From assembly GCF_039872745.1 (NCBI RefSeq), contig NZ_JBDPZD010000002.1, positions 372,001 through 436,000 on the forward strand: 64,000 bases of DNA, written 5' to 3'. Shown here in pieces: positions 15,000 to 22,260 of the stretch. This DNA is from Pelomonas paludis (lineage in GTDB: Bacteria; Pseudomonadota; Gammaproteobacteria; Burkholderiales; Burkholderiaceae_C). A program made the position numbers and the translations under genes. Within the stretch, counting starts at the first letter, position 1. Every line of letters begins with the position of its first letter. Under the pieces are notes generated by a model that saw only the letters and a list, made by a program, of their open reading frames with translations, did not search any database and had not been told where the DNA came from.

Positions 15000-16109
15000 A
15001 TGGCTCTCATGTTCCCGCGCCTTGCGCGCAACTTCATCAAAAACGGCTATTTCCCCACCGATGAGTCCACATTGGAACGGGCGTTGTCCGCACTGGCGCC
15101 AGCCTCTGGCCCGCTCTCCATCCTCGATCCCTGCGCCGGCGAAGGCGTGGCGATCGCCGAAGCCGCCCACGCCCTCGGGCGCGAGCAGGTGCAGGCGTTC
15201 GCCGTGGAGTACGACGCCGAGCGTGCGCGCCACGCCCGGCAACTGGTCGATCACTGCCTGCACGGCGACCTGATGGACGCGCTGATCTCGCGGCAGGCCT
15301 TCGGTCTGCTATGGCTCAACCCGCCGTATGGTGACCTGAGCAAGGACGCCAACGGCAACATGGGCTACCAGGGTCAAGGCCGTGCCAGGCTGGAGAAGTT
15401 GTTCTATCAGCGCAGCCTGCCGCTGCTGCAATACGGCGGTGTGCTGATCTTCATCGTGCCGTCCTACGTGCTCGATCCGGAGCTGGTCGGATGGCTGACG
15501 CGCCATTTCGCAGACCTGCGGATCTACCGTGCGGTAGAGGCGCAGTTCAAGCAGGTGGTGATCTTCGGTCGGCGGGCTCGCCAGCGCGACCAGGCGTCGG
15601 ACTCGGCCAAAGCCGTGCGCGGGCTGCTGTTGCAGGTCGGGCAAGGCGATGCTGAGGCCGAGGAACTGCCAGTGGAATGGCCGTTCCTGCCGTACACCGT
15701 CCCAGTGTCTCCCGCGGAGCCGGAGCACTTCTATCGCGTGACGATGGAGCCTGAGCAGTTCGCCGATGAAGTCTGCCGACTGCAGGGGTTATGGCCGTCG
15801 CTCGACACCCACCTGGGGGCCGCGCAGCAGTCGCTGCGTCCACCGGCGCGGGCCTTGTCCCACTGGCATCTCGCTCTGGCTCTGGCCGCTGGCGCGATCT
15901 CGGGCGTCGTGACCTCGAAGAGCGGCAGAACGCTCGTCGTGAAAGGTGATACCCATAAGGAGAAGACTCTCCAGACGGAATACACCGAACGCGACGACGG
16001 CTCCGTGGCCGAGACACGCATCCTCACCGACAAGTTCGTGCCGGTCATCCGCGCCTGGGACATGACACCGGGCTCCGCCACGCGGGGCGAGGTGCTGACC
16101 ATCCGCTGA
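15000..16109 (+). CDS. DUF6094-type class I SAM-dependent N6-adenine-type methyltransferase
   Basis: 369 aa from ATG 15000 (CAGGAGG, 6 bases). A Rossmann methyltransferase: SAM-binding motif LDPCAGEGVAIAEAA at about residues 38-53, acidic AVEYDAERARHA after strand 2, HGDLMDAL, and the catalytic NPPYGDL at about residues 105-111, the (D/N)PPY motif of amino-methyltransferases acting on adenine N6 or cytosine N4. The C-terminal 140 residues are the extra domain usual for DUF6094. No restriction partner is adjacent, so it is probably an orphan methylase, which on an ICE would protect incoming element DNA against host restriction. Its neighbour is a large SNF2-type helicase. Confidence 0.8.
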   Translation: MALMFPRLARNFIKNGYFPTDESTLERALSALAPASGPLSILDPCAGEGVAIAEAAHALGREQVQAFAVEYDAERARHARQLVDHCLHGDLMDALISRQAFGLLWLNPPYGDLSKDANGNMGYQGQGRARLEKLFYQRSLPLLQYGGVLIFIVPSYVLDPELVGWLTRHFADLRIYRAVEAQFKQVVIFGRRARQRDQASDSAKAVRGLLLQVGQGDAEAEELPVEWPFLPYTVPVSPAEPEHFYRVTMEPEQFADEVCRLQGLWPSLDTHLGAAQQSLRPPARALSHWHLALALAAGAISGVVTSKSGRTLVVKGDTHKEKTLQTEYTERDDGSVAETRILTDKFVPVIRAWDMTPGSATRGEVLTIR

Positions 16110-16158
16110 TCGTTGTTCCCCGACGGCAAGCCGCCAGCGCTTCGCCGCCTTCTTTGTC

Positions 16159-16191
16159 CACCCACCGGGGTCATGTCGCCCCGATGGGGTG
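16159..16191 (+). promoter_or_regulatory. leader hairpin before the gene at 16228
   Basis: CACCC/GGGTG and CGGGG/CCCCG pairings possible, followed by CCTCTTTTTCTTTC and GAAGGAG. Confidence 0.45.
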
Positions 16192-16227
16192 CCGTGGCCT
16201 CTTTTTCTTTCTGAAGGAGAAATCACC

Positions 16228-16530
16228 ATGGCACTCGCTGTTCTCAATCTCGTCTCGCAACCACGGTTCCCATCCGGACAAGTGGTCATGACCGCCGGCA
16301 TCAACGATCTGGTCCAGCAGGGTCAGTTCAATCCGGTGCCTTATCTGCGCCGCCACCTGCGTTGCGACTGGGGCGATCTCGATGACTGCGACCGGCGTTC
16401 CAACGACGCTGCCTTGAAGTCCGGAGACCGCTTGTTCTCGTCCTACCAGGTCACGCCGACCTTGAAGCTCTGGATCATCACCGAGTGGGACCGCAGCGTC
16501 ACCACGCTGCTGCTGCCATCCGAGTACTGA
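16228..16530 (+). CDS. small ICE accessory protein, function unknown
   Basis: 100 aa from ATG 16228 with GAAGGAGA. The whole protein reads as one small alpha/beta domain: GQVVMTAGINDLVQQGQFN, then PYLRRHLRCDWGDLDDCDRRSND, RLFSSYQV and KLWIITEWDRSVTTLLLPSEY. The pattern (GDL.., N.., ITEWDRSVTTLLLP) is widespread on plasmids and ICEs, where such proteins are called plasmid-related or ArdK-like; no activity is known to me. A hairpin leader precedes it and another separates it from the helicase. Confidence 0.65.
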   Translation: MALAVLNLVSQPRFPSGQVVMTAGINDLVQQGQFNPVPYLRRHLRCDWGDLDDCDRRSNDAALKSGDRLFSSYQVTPTLKLWIITEWDRSVTTLLLPSEY

Positions 16531-16570
16531 TCGTCCTCTGACGGCTCGGCCGTCTTTCTCTTCCCACCCC

Positions 16571-16611
16571 TGGGGCATGCCATCGCCCCGCAGGGGTCGG
16601 TGCATGCCCCA
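16571..16611 (+). promoter_or_regulatory. leader hairpin before the helicase gene
   Basis: Outer stem TGGGGCATGC/GCATGCCCCA, perfect, with an inner CCCC-gca-GGGG hairpin; followed by TTTTC and TGGAG. One of the most stable of the series. Confidence 0.6.
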
Positions 16612-16630
16612 TTTTCATTGGAGCATCACC

Positions 16631-18916
16631 ATGTCACTTGATCTCGAAACTGTTCCCGCGGCTGTTTCCGATGCCTCGCCCGTGCAGGGCGACCTGCTCG
16701 AAGCCGCATCTTCACCGCTCGCCATCACCCTGACCGACTTCGTGTCGGAGTTCGGCGACGAGCTGCTCGACTCGCTCAACCGTGCCAATCCCCCGGTCTA
16801 CACCGGCCAGGTGCGGGTACATCGGCAACTCATCCTCGCAGCCCTCAAGCGCAAGCTGTTCCAGGCGCAAGCCGATGTGGTCCATGCCGTCACCGAGCTG
16901 CTGGTCGATAGCGGTGAACGCGCCGCGATCGTCAATGGCGAGATGGGATGCGGCAAGACGACGGTGGGTATTGCCACCGCCGCCGTGCTCAACGCCGAAG
17001 GCTACCGCCGCACCTTGGTTCTTTCTCCGCCGCATCTGGTCTACAAGTGGCGGCGGGAAATCCAGGAGACGGTGGCCGGCGCCAAGGTCTGGGTGCTCAA
17101 CGGCCCGGACACGCTGGTCAAGCTGCTGAAGCTGCGCGAGCAGTTGGGTGTACCGGCGCAGGGTCAGGAGTTCTTCGTCCTGGGCCGCGTGCGGATGCGG
17201 ATGGGGTTCCACTGGAAGCCCGTCTTCACCCGGCGGCGCACGCCCCACGGCGACGTGGCGGCGTGCCCGGACTGCGGCCACATCATCACCGACCTCGACG
17301 GCGATCCCATCAACCCGGTCGAACTCGAAGCCGAGGAGTCCCGCCGCAAGTGCAGCCATTGCGCCGCACCGCTGTGGACGCTGATTCGTCCCAGGGGCTT
17401 GTCCGCCAGTGACCAGTCCTCGACCGTACTCAAAGCCCTGAAGCGCATCCCGACCATCGGGGAGGTCACCGCGCAGAAGCTGATGCAGAAGTTCGGCGAT
17501 GCCTTCCTCGCGTCGATGCTCGGCGACAACATCCACGAGTTCATCAACCTGATGGACGACCGGGGTGAGCTGGTCTTCTCGGATCGCCAAGCGCATCGCA
17601 TGGAACGCGCGATGGCCAACATGGAGTTCGGCTTCGGCGAGGGCGGCTACCAGCCGTCCGAGTTCATCAAGAGGCAGCTTCCCCAAGGCACGTTCGACCT
17701 GCTCATCGCCGACGAGGCGCACGAGTACAAGAACGGCGGCTCCGCACAGGGCCAGGCCATGGGGGTATTGGCGGCCAAGGCGCGCAAGACGCTGCTGCTC
17801 ACCGGCACGCTGATGGGCGGTTACGGCGACGACCTGTTCCACCTGCTGTTTCGCGCCCTGCCTGGGCGGATGATCGAAGACGGCTACCGGCCGACCAAGC
17901 AAGGTTCCATGACGTCGGCCGCGATGGCGTTCATGCGTGATCACGGCGTGCTCAAGGACATCTATTCCGAGAGCACGGGCACGGCGCACAAGACCGCCAA
18001 GGGCACCAAGGTATCGGTGCGCACGGTCAAGGCGCCGGGCTTCGGTCCGAAGGGCGTGCTGCGTTGCGTCCTGCCGTTCACCGTCTTCCTCAAGTTGAAG
18101 GACATCGGCGGCAACGTGCTGCCGCCCTACGACGAGGAGTTCCGTGAGGTCACGATGGACACGGCGCAAGCCGCGGCCTATCGCGACCTGGCGGGACGGC
18201 TGACCGCGGAGCTGAAGCAAGCCCTGGCGAAGCGTGACACGACGCTGCTGGGCGTGGTCCTCAACGTGCTGCTGGCCTGGCCGGACACGTGTTTCCGGTC
18301 GGAGACGGTGGTGCATCCGCGCACGCGCAACACTTTGGCGTTCGTGCCCTCCCAGTTCAACGAGCTGGAGGTCATGCCCAAGGAACGCGAGTTGATCGAT
18401 ATCTGCAAGCAGGAGAAGGCAGAAGGTCGCAAGACCCTGGTCTATTCGGTCTACACCGGCACGCGCGACACCACGTCGCGTTTGAAGGTGCTGCTGGAGC
18501 AGGAAGGCTTCAAGGTGGCGGTGCTGCGCGCGAGCGTGGATGCCTCCCGCCGGGAAGACTGGATCGCCGAGCAGTTGGACCGCGGCATCGACGTGCTCGT
18601 CACCAATCCCGAACTGGTGAAAACCGGCCTGGACCTGTTGGAGTTCCCGACGATCGTGTTCATGCAGTCGGGCTACAACGTGTATTCGCTGCAGCAGGCC
18701 GCACGGCGCTCGTGGCGCATCGGCCAGAAGCAGCCGGTGCGTGTGATCTACCTCGGCTATGCCAACTCCTCGCAGATGACCTGCCTGGGGCTGATGGCCA
18801 GGAAGATCATGGTGTCGCAATCCACCTCCGGCGATGTGCCCGAATCCGGGCTGGATGTCCTGAACCAGGACGGCGACTCGGTGGAGGTGGCACTGGCGCG
18901 GCAGTTGGTGCATTGA
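16631..18916 (+). CDS. SNF2/DEAD-type helicase with zinc-ribbon and HhH insertions
   Basis: 761 aa from ATG 16631 with TTGGAG upstream. Motor motifs in order: Walker A GEMGCGKTT (about residue 103), DEAHEYKNGG (about 360), TGTLMGG (motif III), and motif VI QAARRSWRIGQKQPVRV (about 690), the SNF2 form. Between motifs I and II lies an insertion with CPDC (about 212) and CSHC (about 239) zinc-ribbon pairs followed by KRIPTIGEVTAQKLMQKFG, a helix-hairpin-helix-like segment. Expected: ATP-driven DNA translocation or remodelling. It follows an orphan methylase and ends the accessory block with a terminator. The arrangement is conserved in these ICEs as far as I recall; no defined role is known. Confidence 0.85.
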   Translation: MSLDLETVPAAVSDASPVQGDLLEAASSPLAITLTDFVSEFGDELLDSLNRANPPVYTGQVRVHRQLILAALKRKLFQAQADVVHAVTELLVDSGERAAIVNGEMGCGKTTVGIATAAVLNAEGYRRTLVLSPPHLVYKWRREIQETVAGAKVWVLNGPDTLVKLLKLREQLGVPAQGQEFFVLGRVRMRMGFHWKPVFTRRRTPHGDVAACPDCGHIITDLDGDPINPVELEAEESRRKCSHCAAPLWTLIRPRGLSASDQSSTVLKALKRIPTIGEVTAQKLMQKFGDAFLASMLGDNIHEFINLMDDRGELVFSDRQAHRMERAMANMEFGFGEGGYQPSEFIKRQLPQGTFDLLIADEAHEYKNGGSAQGQAMGVLAAKARKTLLLTGTLMGGYGDDLFHLLFRALPGRMIEDGYRPTKQGSMTSAAMAFMRDHGVLKDIYSESTGTAHKTAKGTKVSVRTVKAPGFGPKGVLRCVLPFTVFLKLKDIGGNVLPPYDEEFREVTMDTAQAAAYRDLAGRLTAELKQALAKRDTTLLGVVLNVLLAWPDTCFRSETVVHPRTRNTLAFVPSQFNELEVMPKERELIDICKQEKAEGRKTLVYSVYTGTRDTTSRLKVLLEQEGFKVAVLRASVDASRREDWIAEQLDRGIDVLVTNPELVKTGLDLLEFPTIVFMQSGYNVYSLQQAARRSWRIGQKQPVRVIYLGYANSSQMTCLGLMARKIMVSQSTSGDVPESGLDVLNQDGDSVEVALARQLVH

Positions 18917-18931
18917 GCGTTGCTGGACTTG

Positions 18932-18963
18932 GCGGCCCCTTCGGGGGCCGCTTCCTTCCTTTT
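18932..18963 (+). terminator. intrinsic terminator after the helicase
   Basis: GCGGCCCC-ttcg-GGGGCCGC stem (18932-18951) followed by TTCCTTCCTTTT, 15 bases after the stop. It marks the boundary of the accessory block before cargo 1. Confidence 0.8.
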
Positions 18964-19112
18964 CAGCAAAGCCCGCGGGCTTTCCGTTCCTTGTTCCGCA
19001 GTTCTTGATCCAGCGGCGGGTAGCTGATCACGTCGGGAGGGGAGTCCGAGAACCAGGCCCACTTCAGGATGCAAGCAGCACACAGCAGGGTGGCCGCCAT
19101 GACGAATGTCAT
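18963..19112 (-). CDS. possible 49-aa membrane protein (doubtful)
   Basis: Minus-strand frame beginning MTFVMAATLLCAACILKWAWF, one hydrophobic segment, then a polar tail with PPDVISYPPLDQELRNKE and a basic end. An AGGG lies 7 bases before the ATG. It fits in the 257-bp gap between the helicase and cargo 1, divergent from the HTH gene, and the protein looks natural (one membrane span, charged tail). It may be a remnant of the gene that occupied this site before cargo 1 was inserted. Without comparison it stays a candidate. Confidence 0.35.
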   Translation of the reverse strand: MTFVMAATLLCAACILKWAWFSDSPPDVISYPPLDQELRNKERKARGLC

Positions 19113-19140
19113 TGTTGCCCTGAAAATTCTGCACTATTCT
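19112..19140 (+). promoter_or_regulatory. likely sigma70 promoter of cargo 1
   Basis: TTGTTG (19112-19117), 17-base spacer, TATTCT (19135-19140), in an A+T-rich patch 34 bases before the HTH gene at 19174. The patch is the most A+T-rich part of this gap. Confidence 0.55.
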
Positions 19141-19173
19141 GTCATAGTTTGACTTGAACTGGCCATCATCACC

Positions 19174-19380
19174 ATGCCTACAAGTACCAGCGAGGGCGAG
19201 ATCCTCACCCTCAAACAGGTCGCCGAGTTCCTGAAGGTCACGGAGCGGACGATCTACAGGCTGGCTGCAGCCAAGAAGATCCCCGCATTTAAGGTCGGCG
19301 GGACTTGGCGGTTCTCCAAGGCGGAGATCACGGAATGGATTCAGCAGCAGTCGAAGGGCGGAAAAGCCGATAGGACGTAA
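19174..19380 (+). CDS. MerR/BldC-type (excisionase-family) HTH regulator heading cargo 1
   Basis: 68 aa. Winged-helix DNA-binding core with EILTLKQVAEFLKVTERTIYRLA, then IPAFKVGGTWRFSKAEITEWI, the HTH_17 pattern of excisionase-family proteins. It is closely similar to the regulator at the head of cargo 2 (51388-51588), sharing EILTL, VA, LK, RT.YRLA, IPAFK.GGTWRF. It begins 34 bases after the likely promoter and 15 bases before the next gene, so it is probably the autoregulator of the cargo 1 operon. Excision activity is less likely, as there is no integrase nearby. Confidence 0.8.
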   Translation: MPTSTSEGEILTLKQVAEFLKVTERTIYRLAAAKKIPAFKVGGTWRFSKAEITEWIQQQSKGGKADRT

Positions 19381-19395
19381 CCACAGGAGGGGTTG

Positions 19396-19767
19396 ATGAC
19401 CCAGCAGAGCGAAAGCAATGAGCAGATGGAGCAGTCCTTGATCGACATCGCTGTCGAGAGTTGGCGCTTCTCGCGTCTGTTCGGCAAGGTGGTCAGCAAG
19501 CTCGACGCGGGCGAGTCAGGCCGCTACATCAACCAGCTTCGCTACTTCCAGAAAAAGGTCGAGGAGAACCTCGATTCGAACGGCCTGAAGCTGGTCAACG
19601 TCGAGGGGCAGCCCTACGACGCGGGGATGGCGGCATCCGCCTTGAACTTGGGCGACTTCGGCCCTGACGACGTGCTGCTCGTCGATCAGATGCTGGAGCC
19701 GATCATCATGGGGCCGAATGGTCTGCGCAAACAAGGCACGGTAATGCTCAGGAAGGTGGAAGCATGA
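19396..19767 (+). CDS. GrpE-like nucleotide exchange factor (diverged)
   Basis: 123 aa from ATG 19396 (a TTG precedes it directly); ACAGGAGGGG lies upstream. Residues 10-60 form a long helix with heptad character (IAVESWRFSRLFGKVV, INQLRYFQKKVEENL). Residues 65-120 read like the GrpE beta domain: EGQPYDAGMAASALN, then DDVLLVDQMLEPIIM and a final LRKQGTVMLRKVEA, comparable to GQPFDP..HEA and GY.L..RVLRPA.V.V of GrpE. It overlaps the Hsp70 start by 4 bases (ATGA), which fits a partner that resets Hsp70. Homology is weak and is inferred from pattern plus context. Confidence 0.6.
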   Translation: MTQQSESNEQMEQSLIDIAVESWRFSRLFGKVVSKLDAGESGRYINQLRYFQKKVEENLDSNGLKLVNVEGQPYDAGMAASALNLGDFGPDDVLLVDQMLEPIIMGPNGLRKQGTVMLRKVEA

Positions 19768-22256
19768 AATACGTCGGCATCGACCTCGGTACGACCAATA
19801 GTGCCATCTGCTCGTTCGACGGGGAGAAGATTCACCTCTACAAGAGTCCGGAACAGCACGACGTCACCCCGTCCGCCATCTTCATCGACCGGCGCGGAAA
19901 CAAGTATGTCGGCTCGCGCGCCTACAACAGCGCCGCGAAGAACCCCGACAACGCTGCGGTGCTGTTCAAGCGGCTCATGGGCACGAGCACGCCCGTGAAG
20001 CTGCCGGCGGTCAACCTCACGATGACGCCGGAGGAATGTTCCGCCGAAGTCTTGCGCTCGCTCTTCGGCTACTTGCCGGAGGAAATTCGAGGCGATGGCG
20101 ATACCGGCACCGTCATCACGGTTCCGGCCGCGTTCAACCAGATGCAGAAGGACTCGACGATGGCCGCCGCCGATGCGGCTGGCCTCGGACGTGTCGCGTT
20201 GATGCAAGAGCCAGTGGCCGCCGTGATGAGCGTCATGCGCCAGCGCAAGAACGATGGCGTGTTCGTCGTCTATGACCTTGGCGGCGGCACGCTCGACATC
20301 GCCATCGCCGAAAGCATCGCTGGCCGGGTGAACCTGCTCGCCCACGGCGGCATTGCCATGTGCGGCGGACGTGACTTCGACCGCATCCTGTTCGACAACA
20401 TCGTCAAGCCGTGGCTGATGGAGAACTTCGATCTGCCGGAGGACTTGACCGCGAATCCGCAGTTCAAGTCGCTGCTGCGGATGGCTACGTGGGCGGCGGA
20501 GAAGGCCAAGATCGAGTTGTCGCAGAAGGAAGCAACGGTCGTTAGCCTTCCCGAAACCGAGTTGGGCGTCCGAGATCAGGCCGGTGAGGAGATTTACATC
20601 GACATCACCATTGATCGCAAACGCTACGATGAGCTGATCGCGCCCAAGGTGGAAGACTCCATCCAGTCCGCCCGCGAGACGCTCGAAAAGGCCGGGTTGA
20701 CCCCGCACGATGTCGAGCGCGTGGTGTTCGTGGGCGGCCCCACGCAATACAAGCCGCTGCGCGACAAGGTCGCCTTCGAGCTTGGCGTTGCGCCGTCCAC
20801 CGACGTGAACCCGATGACGGCGGTTGCCGAGGGTGCGGCGGTGTTTGCCGAATCCATCGACTGGACCTCGCAAAGCCGTGGGCGCAAGAGTGCCCGTGGT
20901 GCGATCAGCGCCGGTGGCGCGCTCGACCTTTCGTTCAACTACATCGCGCGCACACCGGAACCGAGAGCCAAGATCGTCGCCAAGCTCGGCGGGCGCACGC
21001 CTGCGGGCATCGAGTTCCAGATCGACAGTCTGGACACCGGTTGGTCGTCGGGCCGCGTTGCGCTGAAGGATGGCGCAAGCGTCGAACTCAGCCTGACCAA
21101 GCCCGGCGACAACATCTTCAAGGTGTTCGTGTTCGACTCGAACGGTGCGCCCGTGGGCTTGCGCGAGGACAAGATCGTCATCGCGCGCACTGCCGCCAGC
21201 ATCGACGCGATTCCCGCGTCCCACTCCATCGGCGTGGAGGCCCGCGACAAGGTTGGTGGGCGCTTGGTGCTGGACTACCTCGTGCGTGAAGGCGACCAGT
21301 TACCCAAGAAGGGCAAGAAGTCCTTTAAGGCAGGCGAATCCCTCAAGGCCGGAAGCGCCGGGTCGATCAAGTTCAAGCTGTGGGAAGGCGAAATCTCCGA
21401 CCCCATCAACGACAACCGCTTCATTGGCATGTTCGAGATCAAGGGCACGGACTTCGACGACGGCGTCATCGCCGCAGGCGCGGAGATGGTCTGCGAGTTC
21501 GAAGTGCTCGACTCCGGCAACATCCAATTGGAAGTCTCGGTGCCGTCGATCAGCGGTTCATTCAAGAGCGGACGCAACTACTACTCCAGTCAGGAAGGCA
21601 AGATCGACTACTCCAATCAGGCCAAGAATATTCAGGAGCAGTCGGAGCACACGCTGGAGCGTCTCGAAGAGATGGCAACCAAAGTAGATGACCCACGTCT
21701 GGAACAGGCCCGCGAGAAACTGGAGCAGGCCAGCACCATCGAGCCCGGTGAGGCCGACCCGGAAACGGCGAAGCAGGCAATGGACAACGTGCAGGAAGCA
21801 AAGCGCCTGCTGGCGCTGACGCGCAAGGAGCACCTGAAGGACATCCGCCAGCTTGAACTGGACAAGGCGGTTGACTTCTTCGACAAGGTCGTCCGCCAGC
21901 ACGCCCGCCCCACGGAAGCGTCGTCGTTCGACAACCTGGTCAAGACGGCACAGCGCGCGCTTGAAAACAACAGCAGCGACTTCGAGTCGCACTTGGACGA
22001 TCTGCGCGGCCGCAACTTCATGATCTTGTGGCGTCAGGACTGGTTCGTCATCGAACGCTTCAAGTGGCTGGCGCAAGACACCTACCTCTTCCCCGATGCC
22101 AGAGAGCACGCGCAGCTCGTGGCGGTTGGAGCCGAAGCACTCAAGGCCAACGACATCGACAAGTTGCGTGCGGTGGTCGTCAACCTCGACTCGATCCGAG
22201 TCGGCTCTGCGGGTGACGACGACATGATGGCCGGTGCCAATATCGTTCGGAGTTGA
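19764..22256 (+). CDS. Hsp70-family protein with atypical linker and inserted beta domain
   Basis: 830 aa, larger than DnaK (about 640). The actin-type ATPase domain (1-375) has phosphate 1 GIDLGTTNSA (5-14), phosphate 2 VYDLGGGTLDIA (about 170) and adenosine motif VVFVGGPTQYKPLR (about 320). The usual hydrophobic linker before DVTPLSLG is absent; instead residues about 385-480 form an extra beta domain (LDLSFNYIARTPEPRAK, FQIDSLDTGWSSG, FKVFVFDSNG). A substrate-binding beta region follows with SIGVEARDKVGGRLVLDYL (about 495) and a long helical tail (about 630-790). Coupled by overlap to the GrpE-like gene. Probably a dedicated chaperone or ATP-driven scaffold, not housekeeping DnaK. Confidence 0.9.
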   Translation: MKYVGIDLGTTNSAICSFDGEKIHLYKSPEQHDVTPSAIFIDRRGNKYVGSRAYNSAAKNPDNAAVLFKRLMGTSTPVKLPAVNLTMTPEECSAEVLRSLFGYLPEEIRGDGDTGTVITVPAAFNQMQKDSTMAAADAAGLGRVALMQEPVAAVMSVMRQRKNDGVFVVYDLGGGTLDIAIAESIAGRVNLLAHGGIAMCGGRDFDRILFDNIVKPWLMENFDLPEDLTANPQFKSLLRMATWAAEKAKIELSQKEATVVSLPETELGVRDQAGEEIYIDITIDRKRYDELIAPKVEDSIQSARETLEKAGLTPHDVERVVFVGGPTQYKPLRDKVAFELGVAPSTDVNPMTAVAEGAAVFAESIDWTSQSRGRKSARGAISAGGALDLSFNYIARTPEPRAKIVAKLGGRTPAGIEFQIDSLDTGWSSGRVALKDGASVELSLTKPGDNIFKVFVFDSNGAPVGLREDKIVIARTAASIDAIPASHSIGVEARDKVGGRLVLDYLVREGDQLPKKGKKSFKAGESLKAGSAGSIKFKLWEGEISDPINDNRFIGMFEIKGTDFDDGVIAAGAEMVCEFEVLDSGNIQLEVSVPSISGSFKSGRNYYSSQEGKIDYSNQAKNIQEQSEHTLERLEEMATKVDDPRLEQAREKLEQASTIEPGEADPETAKQAMDNVQEAKRLLALTRKEHLKDIRQLELDKAVDFFDKVVRQHARPTEASSFDNLVKTAQRALENNSSDFESHLDDLRGRNFMILWRQDWFVIERFKWLAQDTYLFPDAREHAQLVAVGAEALKANDIDKLRAVVVNLDSIRVGSAGDDDMMAGANIVRS

Positions 22257-22260
22257 TCAC

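Noticed and set aside
16712..18913. Minus-strand frame of 733 codons opposite the SNF2 helicase.
   Set aside because: The plus strand has all helicase motifs; the minus frame is Leu/Arg/His-rich with no recognisable domain. The same holds for the 1159-codon minus frame opposite TIGR03744 (56645-60124).
19174..19380. HTH gene as an excisionase of an integrated prophage or element.
   Set aside because: No integrase, att repeat or other recombination gene is nearby; head position in the operon and a homologue in cargo 2 fit a transcription regulator better.
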